Shown piece by piece: positions 1-11,556 of a DNA stretch of 64,000 nt (its first letter is position 1; each line of letters begins with the position of its first letter). The notes under the pieces are model-generated. The model saw only the letters and a program-made list of their open reading frames with translations, did not search any database and was not told where the DNA came from. The position numbers and the translations under genes are program-made. Source of the stretch: Deroplatys truncata (taxonomy: Eukaryota; Arthropoda; Insecta; Mantodea; Mantidae); contig CM060977.1 in the NCBI GenBank assembly GCA_030765065.1, positions 157,738,052 to 157,802,051 of the forward strand, in the 5' to 3' direction.

Positions 1-394
1 ATACGACATTCAACAAAGACGTCTATTGTGAGACACTACGAAAGTTCCGGCGTGCAATATAGAACAAAAGGCGCGGAATGCTTTCGCGAGAAATCCTTTT
101 CGTCAATGACAATGCCCGGCCACACACAACCAAACAAACTCAAGATCTGATCGCATCATTTGGGAACAATTCGACACCCTCCCTACAGTCAGCATTTGGT
201 TCTAAGCGAGTTTCATTATTTTCTTCATATGGAGAAATAGCTTGGTGAAAACCATCTCGACGACGATGATGCGAGACAAAAGGTAGACTTGGCTTTCATC
301 ACAGGCGGCATCATTCTTTGACGAAGGCATACAAAAACTGGTTTCCCGTTACGACAAGTACCTAAATAACGGCGGTGACTATGTGGAGAAGTAG
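1..394 (+). pseudogene. mariner transposase, C-terminal fragment, decayed
   Basis: This is the C-terminal part of a mariner (IS630-Tc1-mariner) transposase, the enzyme that cuts and pastes its own element at TA sites. Translating from about 80 gives VNDNARPHTTKQTQDL, which holds the second catalytic Asp in the family's HDNARPH context. After a frameshift the tail reads WLSSQAASFFDEGIQKLV, then a short stretch to GDYVEK and a TAG stop at 392-394, as is usual for mariner C-termini. The block with the third Asp (normally near YSPDLAP) is scrambled around 170-240. The N-terminus lies outside the window, so the element is cut by the window edge as well as broken by frameshifts. It is inactive. The superfamily is certain and the subfamily is open. 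Confidence 0.75.
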
Positions 395-561
395 TGTAAG
401 GTAATGAATGACAAAGTATTTGGAAAATAGTGTCCTGCTATTTTTTTTAAAAAAAATATCGGTACTTACTTTAAAAACACGCCTTTATTTGTATACACGA
501 CGTACTTTATGTTTTGCTTTATTTTAGTTACGCGTATTTGTTGCTTCCGTATGATATAGCC

Positions 562-824
562 GTTATTTTATGCACGTTCTTTAACTACTGTGGTCCTTAG
601 CGTCCCATCCTATATTGGGCGTGAAAGACCGGTAATTTTGCTCAAAGGCCTCTTTATCGGGCTTGAGGTTCATTTATATGCATTAAATCTACGACACAGG
701 ACCAGCGGCTTTACTTTCCTTCCGAAGGAAGCCCGAGAAAAATCCATCGCCCTCCGCCGGGTTTCAACCCGCGACCTCAGGAAGGATAGGCTATCATGGT
801 AACCACTACGCCACGGAGGACGAA
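562..824 (-). mobile_element. tRNA-derived SINE, copy S1, with 11-bp target duplication
   Basis: Read on the minus strand, the head GTCCTCCGTGGCGTAGTGG carries a Pol III box A (TGGCGTAGTGG), and GGTTGAAACCC downstream is a good box B. The body runs through the CTTCCTTCGGAAGG palindrome to a tail ending near GTTAAAGAACGTGCATAAAATAA. The element is flanked by exact copies of ATGATATAGCC at 551-561 and 825-835, the mark of LINE-mediated insertion. Two relatives lie at 60289-60579 and 31597-31700. Open frames across it are chance. Confidence 0.85.
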
Positions 825-835
825 ATGATATAGCC

Positions 836-1474
836 TGAATGGACTCCAGAGTCACTCAATATTACAGCTTTTGTGAAAGTATTTGTGCTGTATAAGTGAA
901 GTTACTTCCCTTTAATTCTAATTGCTTCACCTAAGTGTGACACATGCCAGTATGACTTACTGCTACTCAATTCAGACTCCTGTTTTGCACCACTCGTATC
1001 TAACCCGCAATTCAGATGTAAATTTACTGAAAGCCCAGATTATTCCGAGGATTTGGGATTTTTTTGTTTTATCTACGTAAGTAGAAGACCTTGTTTCTAA
1101 TGTTGAAACGCTACACAGGAAGAGGTCCACGGCAGAACGGAAGGAAATATTCTTTCCTATCACCAAGACCCGTTCACCGGAAGTTAATGCATTTTCTTGG
1201 ACGTTTGGAATAGACACTATCGCGGTTATGTATGGAATTTCCTCCGAAGGTCATGTTTCTAAAACAGACCAAACTGCTTGCGCATTTATTTAGATTTTCA
1301 ACGGAAATTATCAAATAAGCTATTTTTTCCGAACTGTTCATCCCGCTTGGGTTCTTCACCTGCTTAACAGCAACAATGAAACTATGTAATGGAATAAAAC
1401 AACGCGCAATCTTGCTCGGATATCCCCAGGGTTTAGGTCACGTACTAATCTGCTATGTTAATTATACGTAAAAA
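836..1474. other. unassigned stretch
   Basis: No repeat shared with the rest of the window and no recognisable protein. Two minus-strand open frames of 81 and 61 codons overlap here, lack any motif I know, and look like chance in non-coding DNA. Confidence 0.4.
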
Positions 1475-2108
1475 TGTGTGTTGCATTCACATGACCTCTG
1501 CTCTCTATCGTTTATTAGTGTGCATATGAACATTCTCACGAAATTTTATTTTTCTATCAACTTTATCTTAATCGAGATAAACCTTTGCAGAAATAGGTAC
1601 GTTACACATTTCGTTATAGATAAAAAGGAAACAGCGATAATCAGATGTTTAACAACTGAGAACGATATACTTTGGTCTTAAATTTCATTATTCTTTCAAT
1701 GACATCGTGAGCAACAGCTGAATCTCTACAAGACTAAAAGAATGACTAGTATTGAACATTCGAGCCATTAATAACGGATATTTCGGAAATGGTTTATGCC
1801 ACTGAAATTTTATTTCCATTAAATTGTGTGTTTTAAGAGATCTACAGTTTTTGTGTCTACGTTTTAGTCTATTACTTAATGTTATAGTTAACCAGTGATA
1901 CAAGATTATACAAAATTCCTTCGAATGAAGACGACTTCACACGCTATTCCCAGAAAATTTTGCATTTTAATTAAAAATGCATTTTAATTTTCATGAAAAT
2001 ATATTTAATATAAGGTAATTTAATCAAAATTGTTCGTCATTTCTGAGAAAATAAAAAATAAGGAAAAACTTTCGATGAAAAGAGTAGTTTAGATTGGGGA
2101 TTTTTTTT
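1475..2108 (+). repeat. HIN subfamily B, 5' part, split by a younger copy
   Basis: It starts with a worn 5' end (TGTTGCATTCACATGACCTC) and follows the B consensus: TTAATCGAGATAAAC, TTACACATTTCGTTATAGAT, then AACGGATATTTCGG. It stops in a T-run after GATTGGGGA. The rest of the element resumes at 2934, so the HIN-A copy at 2109-2933 is inserted inside it. It is non-coding: the open frames are short and not kept between copies. Confidence 0.8.
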
Positions 2109-2933
2109 CTTTTTACTTTCTCTACTACATATAGCAAGTAGGGGAAGTATTGTACTCCACCCAAAAATTCAATACCGAGATTTCACTGGAAATATATGTT
2201 TTGAGATCCCCTGAATCCAAAAAAAGCATTTTTGGAAACATGTCCGTGTGTGTCTGTGAACAGCATAACTCAGAAATAAACAGTCTAATAAACACCAAAC
2301 TTGGTATTTAGGTTCAGTATCTTCCAGAGTTGCGACACGAAGGTTTTCAAGAAAATCCCCCCACCCCAGATTACCCTTTACATGAAACATTTTTCGAACA
2401 TTTTAATTTTCTCAAAAATGGCTCTAACGATTTTGATTGAAATATCATATGGCAAATGAGATGAAATTTTCTGGGAATGTCTCCAAAAGTATTCTTCATT
2501 GTGAACGACTGTTGCACAACTGGTAAACCACAAGAGATAGACAAGATTTTACTGCACAAAAAATGTAGATCGCGTTAAAATACACAATTTATGTCATATA
2601 TATTTTTTTGTTGAGTGAACCATTTTTGAGATATTGCTTGTTATTCACTTAAATTTTTCAATGCTTATTTTCTCAAATGGGAATTCGTTATTCATTTTTT
2701 TTATGTCCTGGACACGCAAAGAGAATGGAATACTCCACATAGCAACCAGCTCTTAAAATATTTGACTATCGCTTAAAGCCTACCAATTCCCCTTGCATCT
2801 ACAAGAAAATTAGCAATAAGATTATCATCTCGATATCTCGATTAACATGAAGCATATGGAGAATAAGCGTTTGTAAAAATAGTTTGTACAAGAGTAAAGA
2901 AAGTCATGTGAGTCTAACACAGAATTTTTTTTT
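2109..2933 (-). repeat. HIN subfamily A, full-length copy, nested
   Basis: In plus-strand order it begins TTTTACTTTCTCTACTACAT (the 3' end of the element, reversed) and finishes GTAAAGAAAGTCATGTGAG with CAGA (the 5' end, reversed). It lies antisense inside the B copy 1475-3087, in a T/A-tract. It holds the GTGTGTGTCTGTGAACAGC microsatellite-like block, but no CA expansion. Confidence 0.85.
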
Positions 2934-3087
2934 GAAAGTCTTCGTGTCGCATCTTTGGAAGACATGTACTGTACTTAAATGCCAAGTTTGGTATTCATCG
3001 GAGTCTTCATTTCTGAGTTATGTTTTTCTCTCACACATACACACACACACTCCACAGAGGGAGATTTTTCTAAAAAGTTTTAACTAA
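2934..3087 (+). repeat. HIN subfamily B, 3' part of the split copy
   Basis: It resumes exactly where 2108 stopped, with GTCTTCGTGTCGCATCTTTG. It continues through the CA-rich block ACACATACACACACACAC and is lost after TTTTTCTAAAAAGTTTT, without the final GTAGAGAAAGT end. Confidence 0.75.
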
Positions 3088-4099
3088 AAATCTGAATTAA
3101 GGCCATGCTTTCGAAAGTGTTTTGTTATCGTGCCCTGAGTAGTCCATGGAACTCAGTTTGTTTTGCGGTTGCTAATTAAATGCTGCCTTTAGGAAGCAAG
3201 CATATGCATATATGTAGTTCATCTAGTACTTAACAGCTTCAAAAACAGGTATCTTCCTGAAAAATAAAGAAAGATAACTTAAGTTGGAAATCATTTTCAA
3301 AACAAAGACCTTCTTTTAAATATTTCACAAAATATTGGCCAGTTTGGAAGCAACCTTAGAATAAAATTTGCAATTAACAGTGAACAATAGACCTGTGTGA
3401 AGGATATACGCTAGGATCGTTTCAACCGTGTTTCTATGCAGCACTTAGTATGAATGTAATTACTGATTCCAAGTTAATTTTGTAAATATTCATTAGTTAT
3501 TCATTCTTATATAATTATGCAACTTAACAGCATGTGCAAAGAGTACCTTGTACCGAACTCATACAAGGCAGAGGAAAGAGAATAAAAATTACCTCTCACA
3601 CAATATCTCTTCAACTCCTTTAATATGGTAATGGCATAATAGTGCGAATGAGAAATGAAAGGCCCCAAAAGCAGTGCATGAATGGATTCCAACGAACCAG
3701 AGGGGAATGCCTGAACCGCCTGAAAAAACGGATATGGCTCTTAAGTGTTGCAAGAAGAACTGGTGTTTTTAGTTTTGAGAAGGTCGGGTACGTTACCCAA
3801 TAGGGGCGGTCACATGGCTGGAGATTTTCCTGGTGATTTGTTTAAAACCTGAAACATAATTACGACACAACTCTAGCCATGAAGGAATCTTGAATTCACT
3901 TGTGCAAGAAAAGCATCTTTTCCTTAATGTCATTCCTCGTTTCGAAATATCCGGAAAGCTTTTCAGTGGGTGAGCATTTCAGAGAAAAGCCTATCAACAA
4001 GCAAGCTTGGGAACCAACAGTCTATGTCGTACTTGACTACAGTACGTGTCTGATGTTAGGTGTTTCATAAGGCTATATATGTATATATATATATATATC
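3088..4099. other. unassigned stretch with a short AT microsatellite
   Basis: I see no gene or repeat shared with the window. A TATATG/TA run occupies about 4073-4099. Open frames here are under 65 codons and featureless. Confidence 0.4.
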
Positions 4100-4312
4100 C
4101 TTTATTCGTTATTTGTTTTTCCTATGGTCAAGCAAAGAGAACAGAATTTCAAAGGCATCACATATAGACCAGCTCTTAGAGGTTTGACTATCGCTTAAGC
4201 CTATTGTATTCCTCTAATCCCTTGTACCTACGATGGAATATGCAATAAAGCTTTTGTAGCAATAGTTTGTTCAAGAATGGCTAGAGAAAGCCATGCGAAT
4301 GCAACAACAACT
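4100..4312 (-). repeat. HIN fragment, 5' third only
   Basis: It matches the reversed 5' part of HIN: GCAAAGAGAACAGAATTTC, then TTTGACTATCGCTTAAGCC, ending with GCTAGAGAAAGCCATGCGAA. It starts at the position of the internal A-tract of the family (here GTTTTTCC), where several other copies are also cut. Confidence 0.6.
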
Positions 4313-4488
4313 TGTTTATATATTAAAAGCAATGATACGTTATCATACAGTTCAGCCCGGCTAAAATTAATAAGGAAATAAATAATGTTTAGTCAGTGGT
4401 GAGATGAGGGTGGTTTACTAGCCCACGTCGCATTGATGTAACAGTCGAAAATAATGCCAAAAGCTGTACGATAGTCTGGTGGTTCATA

Positions 4489-5720
4489 CACTACGTGATC
4501 AAAAGTATCCGGACACCTGGCTGAACATGACGTACAAGTTCGTGGCGCCCTCCATCGGTAATGCTGGAAGTCAATATGGTGTTGGCCCAGCCTTAGCCTT
4601 GATGACAGCGTTCACTCTCGCAGGCATACTTTCAATCAGATGCTGGAAGGTTTCTTGGGGAATGGCAGCCCATTCTTCACGGAGTGCGGAACTGAGGACA
4701 GGTATCGTTGTAGGTCGGTGAGGCCTGGCACGAAGTCGGCGTTCCGAAACATCCCAAAGATGTTCTATAGGATTCAACTCAAGACTCTCTGCAGGCCAGT
4801 CCATTACAGGGATGTTATTGTCGTGTAACCACTCCGCCACAGCCCATGCAGTATGAACAGAAGCTCAATCGTGTTGAAAGATGCAATCGCCATCCCCGAA
4901 TTGCTCTTCAACAGTGGGAAGCAAGAAGGTGCTTAAATATCAATGTAGGTCTGCGCTGTGATCGTACCACGCAAAACAGGGGGAGCAAGCCCCTTCCAGG
5001 AAAAACACGACCACACCATAACATCACCACCTCCGAATTTCACTGTTGGTACTACACACGCTGGCAGATGGCGTTTACCGGGCAATCGCCATACCCACAC
5101 CCTGACATCGGATCGCCACATTGTGTACCGTGATTTGTCACTCCACACAACGTTTTGCCATTGTTCAATCGTGTAATGTTGACGCTCCTTACACCAAGCG
5201 AGGCGTCGTTTGGCATTTTCCTGCGTGATGTGTGGTTTATGAGCAGCCGCTCCAAGGTTTCTCACCTCACGCCTAACTGTCATAGTACTTGAAGTGGATC
5301 CTGATGCAGTTTGGAATGCCTGTGTGATGGTCTGGATAGATGTCTGCCTATTACTCTTTACGACCCTCTTCAAATGCCAGCGGTCTCTGTCAGTCAACAG
5401 ACGAGGTCGGCCTGTACGCTTTTGTGCTGTACATGTCCCTTCACGTTTCCACTTCACTATCACATCAGAAACAGTGGACCTAAGGATGTGTAGGAGTGTG
5501 GAAATCTCGCGTACAGACTTCTGACACAAGTGACACCCAATCACCTGACCACGTTCGATGTCCGCTAGTTCCACGGAACGTCCCATTCTGCTGTTTCACG
5601 ATGTCTAATGACTACTGTGGTCACGGATAATGAGTCCCAGGCAGTAGGTGGCAGCACAATGCACCTAAGGTGAAAAACGTATGTTTGTGGGGGTGTCCGG
5701 ATACTTTTGATCACATAGTG
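4489..5720 (-). mobile_element. Tc1-like transposon, copy T1
   Basis: Terminal inverted repeats begin CACTACGTGATCAAAAGTAT at the left and, reversed, CACTATGTGATCAAAAGTAT at the right. TA duplicates flank it at 4487-4488 and 5721-5722. At 1,232 bp it has the size of a complete element. It encodes one decayed transposase on the minus strand. Copies T2 (14500-15744) and T3 (52783-53990) share its ends and coding frame. Confidence 0.92.
4571..5586 (-). pseudogene. Tc1 transposase, near full length, disrupted
   Basis: This is a Tc1 transposase, which binds the element ends with two helix-turn-helix domains and cuts with a DDE nuclease. From the ATG at 5586 the protein starts MGRSVELADIERGQVI, has the second HTH region near IVKWKREGTC, and keeps the GRPR linker in TGRPRLLT. 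The first catalytic Asp is in VVWSDKSRYTMW. The frame breaks near 4933. In the next segment the second Asp is followed at once by a TGA (FQHD, stop, ASVHTA), which in copy T2 is a CGA codon, so this is a CpG-type transition. The last part, from 4840, holds LELNPIEHLWD with the Glu of the triad and ends GGPTPY-like at 4571. With at least one frameshift and one stop it is inactive. The Tc1 family is certain. Confidence 0.9.
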
Positions 5721-5878
5721 TATGTCTTCAGTGTGTGTGCTTACAATTGAGTAATAATTGTTTCCATATCGCTAATACAGAGCTTCGCATACAAATAAAT
5801 AGATCTCCTCTGGGCTACCACAATACGCATACACTAAAAATACCACCTAAATACAGAGTACGATAAAATAAAAGCCTA
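5721..5878. other. short spacer between Tc1 copy T1 and the next HIN-B
   Basis: Only the TA duplicate and about 150 bp of AT-rich sequence. Nothing recognised. Confidence 0.4.
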
Positions 5879-6605
5879 ATTGTTACACTCACGTGAGTCT
5901 CTCTACCCGGTGTTTTTTATTTTCATATAACTTCTATAAACTATTCTTAAAAAACTTGTTTTTCTGTCTATTTCGTGTTAATAGAGATAAATATTTGAAG
6001 AAATAGTCTCATTACACATTTCGTTGTAGATACCATAATACTTTTTATTGGATTCAGGAGGCCTCAAAACATGTATTTCCGGTGAAATCTCGGTATTGAA
6101 TTTTTGGGTGGAATACAATAGTTCCCCTACTTACTATACGTAGTAGAGAAAGTAAAAATTATAAAGTAATGAGCAATTCAAACCAACAATAACGGATATC
6201 TCGGATTTGGTAAATCCAGAAAGAAGCATTTTTAAAAGTGATTTTGAGTTTTAAGGAGAAGGTTATTCACTATAGCTTATGGTTTATCGTTTATACGAAA
6301 TTATATCAAATTCCTTTTGAATGAAGAGGACCTTACAGGCGTTCCCAGAATATTAAAGTAGTGCTTTCTATTTTTCAAGCAAATGTCTTAAACATATGAC
6401 ATTTTAATCGAAATCGTTAGAGGCAGTTTTGAGAGAATAAAAAATATGAAAAATTTTTCACGTAAGCGGTAATTTCGCGTGGGAAGATGGTTTTGAATAT
6501 CTTCGTGTCGCATCCGATATTTCGTTTTTTAGCTGTTTACACACACAGACATACTCACGGAGCTTTTTCTAAGCATGCTCTTTTCTTTTTTGCAATACTT
6601 CCTCT
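5879..6605 (+). repeat. HIN subfamily B with a nested HIN-A 3' end
   Basis: The 5' part (TTGTTACACTCACGTGAGTC) runs to TTTCGTTGTAGATACCA near 6036. A piece of HIN-A, only its last about 120 bp, occupies about 6040-6158 and ends TAGTAGAGAAAGTAAAAA. B sequence then resumes with AGCAATTC and AACGGATATCTCGG and runs to about 6605. The inserted piece is a 5'-truncated A end, or an insertion later trimmed. Confidence 0.75.
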
Positions 6606-6843
6606 ACTTAGTGTAAGAACGCACCATAGAAGGTAAAAATATCAATCGAAACATCTAATTATTATCATGCTTAACGTCTTAAATTTCAGTAGCCGTTTAA
6701 CATTATAAACACATTTAAATACCATATACGTTTGCGTTAGAGATACGAGTCATGGGATCTTCTATTATATGCGCACGTATTCCAATTGAGCTACGTATGT
6801 AGTAAATTGGCAGACGGCCTATCAAACGAACGAACTGTTTGTA
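6606..6843. other. unassigned spacer
   Basis: AT-rich sequence between a HIN-B relic and a mariner element. No gene or shared repeat was seen. Confidence 0.4.
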
Positions 6844-6845
6844 TA

Positions 6846-8115
6846 CGAGGGCACTATTTATATTTTGAGCCTAATAATTAAAACAAAGTAATTTCTGATT
6901 GAAAACAGCTTTATTGTTTTTCAAAATATTCTCCTTTATGATCAATGCACTTTTGCATCCGTTTTAACCATTTGTCAAAGCATTTATTGCAGTCTTCTTG
7001 AGACACCTCCAAAACATGGTTTTTGAAGGCATCAACGACTTCTTCTGCCAACGAAAATCGTTGTCCACGCAATTTATTCTTGATGTTCGGGAACAACAAG
7101 AAGTCATTGGGTGCCAAATCAGGACTGTATGGCGGATGAACCATCAATTCGATTTTTTGAGCCTTCAAATACTCTGTCGTTAGACAAGATGTGTGTGCAC
7201 TCGCATTGTCTTGATGAAGAACGATCCTAGGTTCTTGTTCGTTTTCCTTACTTCACCGAAGACTTCCGGCAAACAAATGGTTGTGTACCATTCGGCATTG
7301 ACCGTTTTACGTTCCTCTAAAGGCACTGTTGCCACATGGCCAGTTTTGCTGAAAAAGCAGGCGACCATTTGCTTCGAGTGCGAACAAATTTTGTTGGATT
7401 TGCTTCATTTTGAAACACCCATACAGTCGACTGCTGTTTACGTTCCGGCTCATACGCATAGATCCATGATTCGTCACCTGTTACAATCTTATATACGTCT
7501 TTTAAGGCACCGCCATTGTATTTCTTGAGCGTCTTTGTACAGCAATCGACACGAGCATCTTTTTGAGATTGCGTCACATTATGTGGGATCCAACGAGAGC
7601 AAACCTTTTTCACGGCTAAATAATCATGCAATATTTTATATATGCTGCTGGAAGTAATGCCTAGGGTTGCCTCAATCTCACAATATGCCGCATGACGATC
7701 TTTCATTATTAGTTTTTGCACAGCATCAATGTTTTCTGGCACAACAACTGGTTTTGGACGTTCTTCACGAACCTCATCATTGAGCGAACGGCGACCACGA
7801 TTAAATTCGTTATAGCAGCGTTTCACAGTGGCCAAGGATGGAGCTTTGTCGCCAAATGTTGATCGATGCACTCTTGTCTTGATAATTCACGTCGACAGTC
7901 GTAATATATCATTGCACGAACATTTTCACGAGTTAATTCCATGTTTTTGTTGACACACAATTTTTAAGTTAGTGTAAACAAAACAAATGACGTTCTATTG
8001 ACAAAATGTTTGAAGTAGATTGTGGTCAAAAAAGTCAAACTTTCCATTGGAAACGTCAGATGGCACCTACAACATTCAGGGTTGCCAAGGCTGAAAATAT
8101 AAATAGTGCCCCTCG
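6846..8115 (-). mobile_element. mariner transposon, copy M1
   Basis: The left end is CGAGGGCACTATTTATATTT. The right end, reversed, is CGAGGGGCACTATTTATATT. TA duplicates lie at 6844-6845 and 8116-8117. At 1,270 bp it is the standard length for a complete mariner, with both termini preserved and a damaged transposase on the minus strand. Copy M2 at 47325-48603 is a close relative. Confidence 0.92.
6911..7942 (-). pseudogene. mariner transposase (DD34D type), frameshifted
   Basis: Mariner transposases pair an N-terminal HTH domain with a DD34D nuclease. The start is placed at 7942 (MELTRENVRAMIYYD), the same start as in copy M2. A frameshift near 7870 moves reading to the segment beginning MHRSTFGDKAPSLATVK. 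The first Asp is in IVTGDESWIYAYEPERK. After another shift come MVACFFSKTGHVATVPLEER and a disturbed LHQDNAS region with the second Asp. After a third shift, PPYSPDLAPNDFLLFP holds the final Asp. The stop is at 6911-6913. All three catalytic positions can be seen but in separate frames, so the copy is dead. The family is certain. Confidence 0.9.
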
Positions 8116-8117
8116 TA

Positions 8118-8850
8118 GTTGCAGTTATTCACATTTTACGTTATAAACACATGCCGTTAATACCACGATGGTTTTGCGAATAGTATTCCGCTACAGGCAA
8201 AGCAAAATTAATTGCATGTTCTACCCATGGACAATGGGGATAATGTTTATGCTGTTCTCTAGCTGTATAATATAGGTAGCCATGAATATTGCAGTATTTG
8301 CGTATCATAGAGTTGGATGTTCTCATATTGATTATGAATTGTGGGTGGTATAAAGCTACAAAATACGAACAGATGACTCGCCTGACACAATTAGGAAGAA
8401 AGAAGTCAAACACAGACATTAGAAAGAGAGAGACTATATCAATTCAGGACGACCCACTCGGAGACAACCCGTGAATAAAGCACCTTCTTGATTCCAGGAA
8501 ATAGCATTCCGACCGCATCTATGACACTGCCAAGGTAATGGTTTTTCCGTCGTCCTGAGGAGACCACAGCAATATGGTTGATGTAATCATCGTTTTGAAG
8601 GTTCAAATGCACCTGAAGTGACGATCTTTGTAACCTTCACTGCGTTTTCCATGAAATGTCGGAAGCGTGAAGGTAAAGCAAATGTGTAGGTGATGCCCAG
8701 CAAATACAGGCAACAGTTAATTTCTTATTAGTGGCTATACTCTTTAATATCTAACATATCTAGGCATTTCACTACTACAACAGATTTAGGCGAACAAAAA
8801 AATCGCAGATAATTAATACAAAATTACGAGTTATAAACTTCTGCCTTAAA
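8118..8850. other. unassigned stretch
   Basis: No shared repeat or protein recognised. A 92-codon minus-strand open frame at 8141-8419 has no motif and no neighbour supporting it. Confidence 0.4.
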
Positions 8851-8851
8851 A

Positions 8852-9607
8852 CCCACAGTAAGTAGAGAAAGTATTTTATTCCATTCAAAAATCGTTATTC
8901 GAGATTTCAGCGGAAATACACCCCGTTCAAAAAAAAAGCATTTTTAGAAAAACAAGATTTTCAGGAAAATCCCTCCACTCCAAACTGTGCTTTACATGGA
9001 ACATTTTTCGTTATTTCTATTTTCTCAAAAATGGCGCTAACGAATTAGATAGAAATGCCATAACTATGCGTAAGTTGGCATAGAAAATGTATATCATGAA
9101 TTAAAGCCTGTGTAAACCTCTTCATTCAGGTATGAATTTTGCATAACATTGCACAACTGGTAAACCGTAAGGGAATTTATTGCCCCCCCAAAAAGGCTGC
9201 AAGACTGAGTAAAACACAACACTTGTGTTAAAATAAATTTTTTTATGGTTTTTCAAGATATTTTTACTTTCTCTACTAGGTAAAGAACTACTTGCAAGAA
9301 CTCAAAAATTCAGAAATACCATTTGAGGTCCCTGAGTATATAGCATTTCAGAAAAAGGTCCGTGTGCATTTATATCCTAGTTATGAGGAAACAGATAACG
9401 CTTTTTATTTTCTCTATCACATACTTGGTAGAGAAAGTATATCTGAATTTTCTGGAAAAAGCCTGTGATGTCCTCTTCATTCGCAAGGAATTTTGTAAAC
9501 CCTAAGAGATAGACAAAAACACAGAATTTATTTCAAACAACTATTTGGTCATCGGCCATTTCCGAGATATCCGTTAACATTGATTTAAATTGTTAAATAT
9601 TTGGTAA
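8852..9607 (-). repeat. HIN mosaic of several B-like pieces
   Basis: The GTAGAGAAAGT end or its reverse occurs near 8861, 9266, 9408 and 9449, more often than one element allows. Fragments of the middle (TGGTAAACC, CCTCTTCATTCG) recur. I read it as two or three truncated antisense copies inserted into one another. Exact junctions are unclear. Confidence 0.55.
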
Positions 9608-10512
9608 TTTTTACTTTCTCTACTACGTGTAGTAAGTAGGGAAAGTATTGTATTCCACCCAAAAATTCGATACCGAGATTTCATTGGAAATACATGTTTT
9701 GAGACACCCTGAATCCAAAAAAAAACCTTTTTGGAAACATGTCCGTGTGTGTGTCTGTGTGTGTGTGTCTGTGAACAGCATAACTCAAAAACGAACAGTC
9801 GGATAAACACCAAACCTGGTATTTAGGTTCAGTATCTTCCAAGGATGCGACACGAAGGTTTTCAAGAAAATCCCCCCACCCCAGAGTACCCTTTACATGG
9901 AAGATTTTTCGAAAATTTTAATTTTCTCAAAAATGGCTCTAACGATTTTGATTAAAATATCATATGTTTAAGATATTTTCATGACAAATAAAATGTATAT
10001 CTTGAATTTTCTGGGAATGTCTCCAAAAGTATTCTTCATTGTGAACGACTTTTGCATAACTGGTAAACCATAAGAGATAGACAAAATTTTACTACACAAA
10101 AAATGTAGATCGCGTTAAAATACACAATTCATGTCATACATTTTTGTTGTTGAGTGAACCATTTTCGAGATATTGCTTGTGATTCCCTTAAATGTTTCAA
10201 TACTTATTTTCTCAAATGGGAATTCGTTATTCATTTTTTTGTCTTGTATATGCAAAGAATATTAATCTGTGCCAAAGGGAATGGTGCTGCACCTAGCAAC
10301 CAGCTATTAAGAGATATGTATGTGCTTAAAGGCTACTGTATTTCTATATTGCCCTTGTAAATATATATTCCCCTTACATCTACAAGAAAATTAGCAATAA
10401 GATAGAGTCTGCAAATGTTTATCTCGATTAACATGAAGTAGATGGAGAATAAGCGTTTGTATAAATAGTTTGTACAAGAGTAGAGAAAGTCATGTGAGTG
10501 TAACACATCAGA
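9608..10512 (-). repeat. HIN subfamily A, full length
   Basis: It starts TTTTACTTTCTCTACTACGT and ends GAGTAGAGAAAGTCATGTG with CATCAGA at 10512. The middle holds a GTGTGTCTGTGTGTGTG microsatellite block. The 5' third contains the variant CTATATTGCCCTTG block seen also near 33980, 57490 and 63345. It abuts the 5' half of a B copy at 10513, as expected if it landed in that copy's A-tract. Confidence 0.85.
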
Positions 10513-10893
10513 TTTTTTTTAAAGTCCTCTCGCGGTTCACTTGTCTCTCGCGGTGTCGTGGAAATAGTATGGAATTTTAAAGCCATACCACGCTAGCTTA
10601 TGAATCCAGAGGTCCCGGTTCGATTCCTGACTGGAGGATGAAAGTTTTTATTTATCCAGAATTATTCTCCATCTTTCCTGGAGTCTGGAGGTATAAGTGA
10701 GAGAGTAAATGTGTGTGAATTTCATAGGAAATGACATCCTGATGTCCTGCAAAAGAAATCCTTAGTGCCCGGCGTTTAAGTTATAGCTATAGATTCGGCT
10801 AGCTCTATTCCTCTTGTACCTACAACGAATTGTGTAATGAAAATATTTCTATAAAGGTGTAACCCGATTAACATGAAGTAAATAGAAAAAATC
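10513..10893 (-). repeat. HIN-B 5' half, interrupted by a SINE piece
   Basis: AAGTCCTCTCGCGGTTCACT at the start and TAACCCGATTAACATGAAGT at the end match B in reverse. The part between about 10584 and 10790 is foreign and carries a tRNA-like box B. Confidence 0.6.
10584..10790 (+). mobile_element. tRNA-derived SINE fragment inside HIN-B
   Basis: GGTCCCGGTTCGATTCCTGA contains a perfect Pol III box B (GGTTCGATTCC) in a stem-like context. No box A is left upstream, so the 5' part is lost. The 3' limit is judged from where B sequence resumes. It resembles none of the other SINEs here closely. Confidence 0.5.
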
Positions 10894-10941
10894 ATATGCG
10901 ATACATTCACATGACTTTCTCTACCCTCTATCGTTTACCAG
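10894..10941 (+). repeat. HIN-B 5' tip cut off by the LTR insertion
   Basis: TACATTCACATGACTTTCTC and CTACCCTCTATCG are the B 5' end. It is broken at TTTACCAG, where the LTR begins. The rest continues at 11969. Confidence 0.7.
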
Positions 10942-11510
10942 TGAGGCAGTATTTTTAACATTTAAAATTATTTCAGTCTAATTATATAATATATAAAACA
11001 TAATAACAGCCCGCCTTAAAGCAATATGTATATGTAACAACATATAAAAATGCATGTAACAGTCATTGTATTAATGTTTATATTATTATGTACATGTTCA
11101 ATAATGTTATGTGAATGTATTACGTAATTTAATAATGTAGGAGCTGTGAGAATAATAGGCTAAAAGTTGCTAACAATGAGGTACCAATGAGGTAGCCTTG
11201 AGGCAATAATGAATTAGAAATGCTACTGGTAATTCTTGGAGCAACAATAATGTAGTTTTTGAGACAGTTTATTAAATAGCCAATTAAAAACCAGAAAAAA
11301 GCTTAAGTTAAATAAAAGTATACTTTTGGAGTAGAAATAGCCAATCAGAAACTGAAATAGGGCAAATTTTACAAATTCAGAAGTCAGTTTTTGTAGACAG
11401 TGTTCCTAACCGGACGCGAGATGCGTCGTCAAGAAATTTAATACGTGTTCAGTGCGAGGCGAAAATGGTTTACGTGTTAAAAAGTGCAAGTAATTAATAA
11501 AAAATCTCAC

Positions 11511-11556
<46 letters not shown>

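Noticed and set aside
9398..9460. Short separate inverted-repeat element with TTTTCTCTATCAC and GGTAGAGAAAGT
   Set aside because: These are the two ends of decayed HIN copies meeting by nested insertion, not the termini of a new element.
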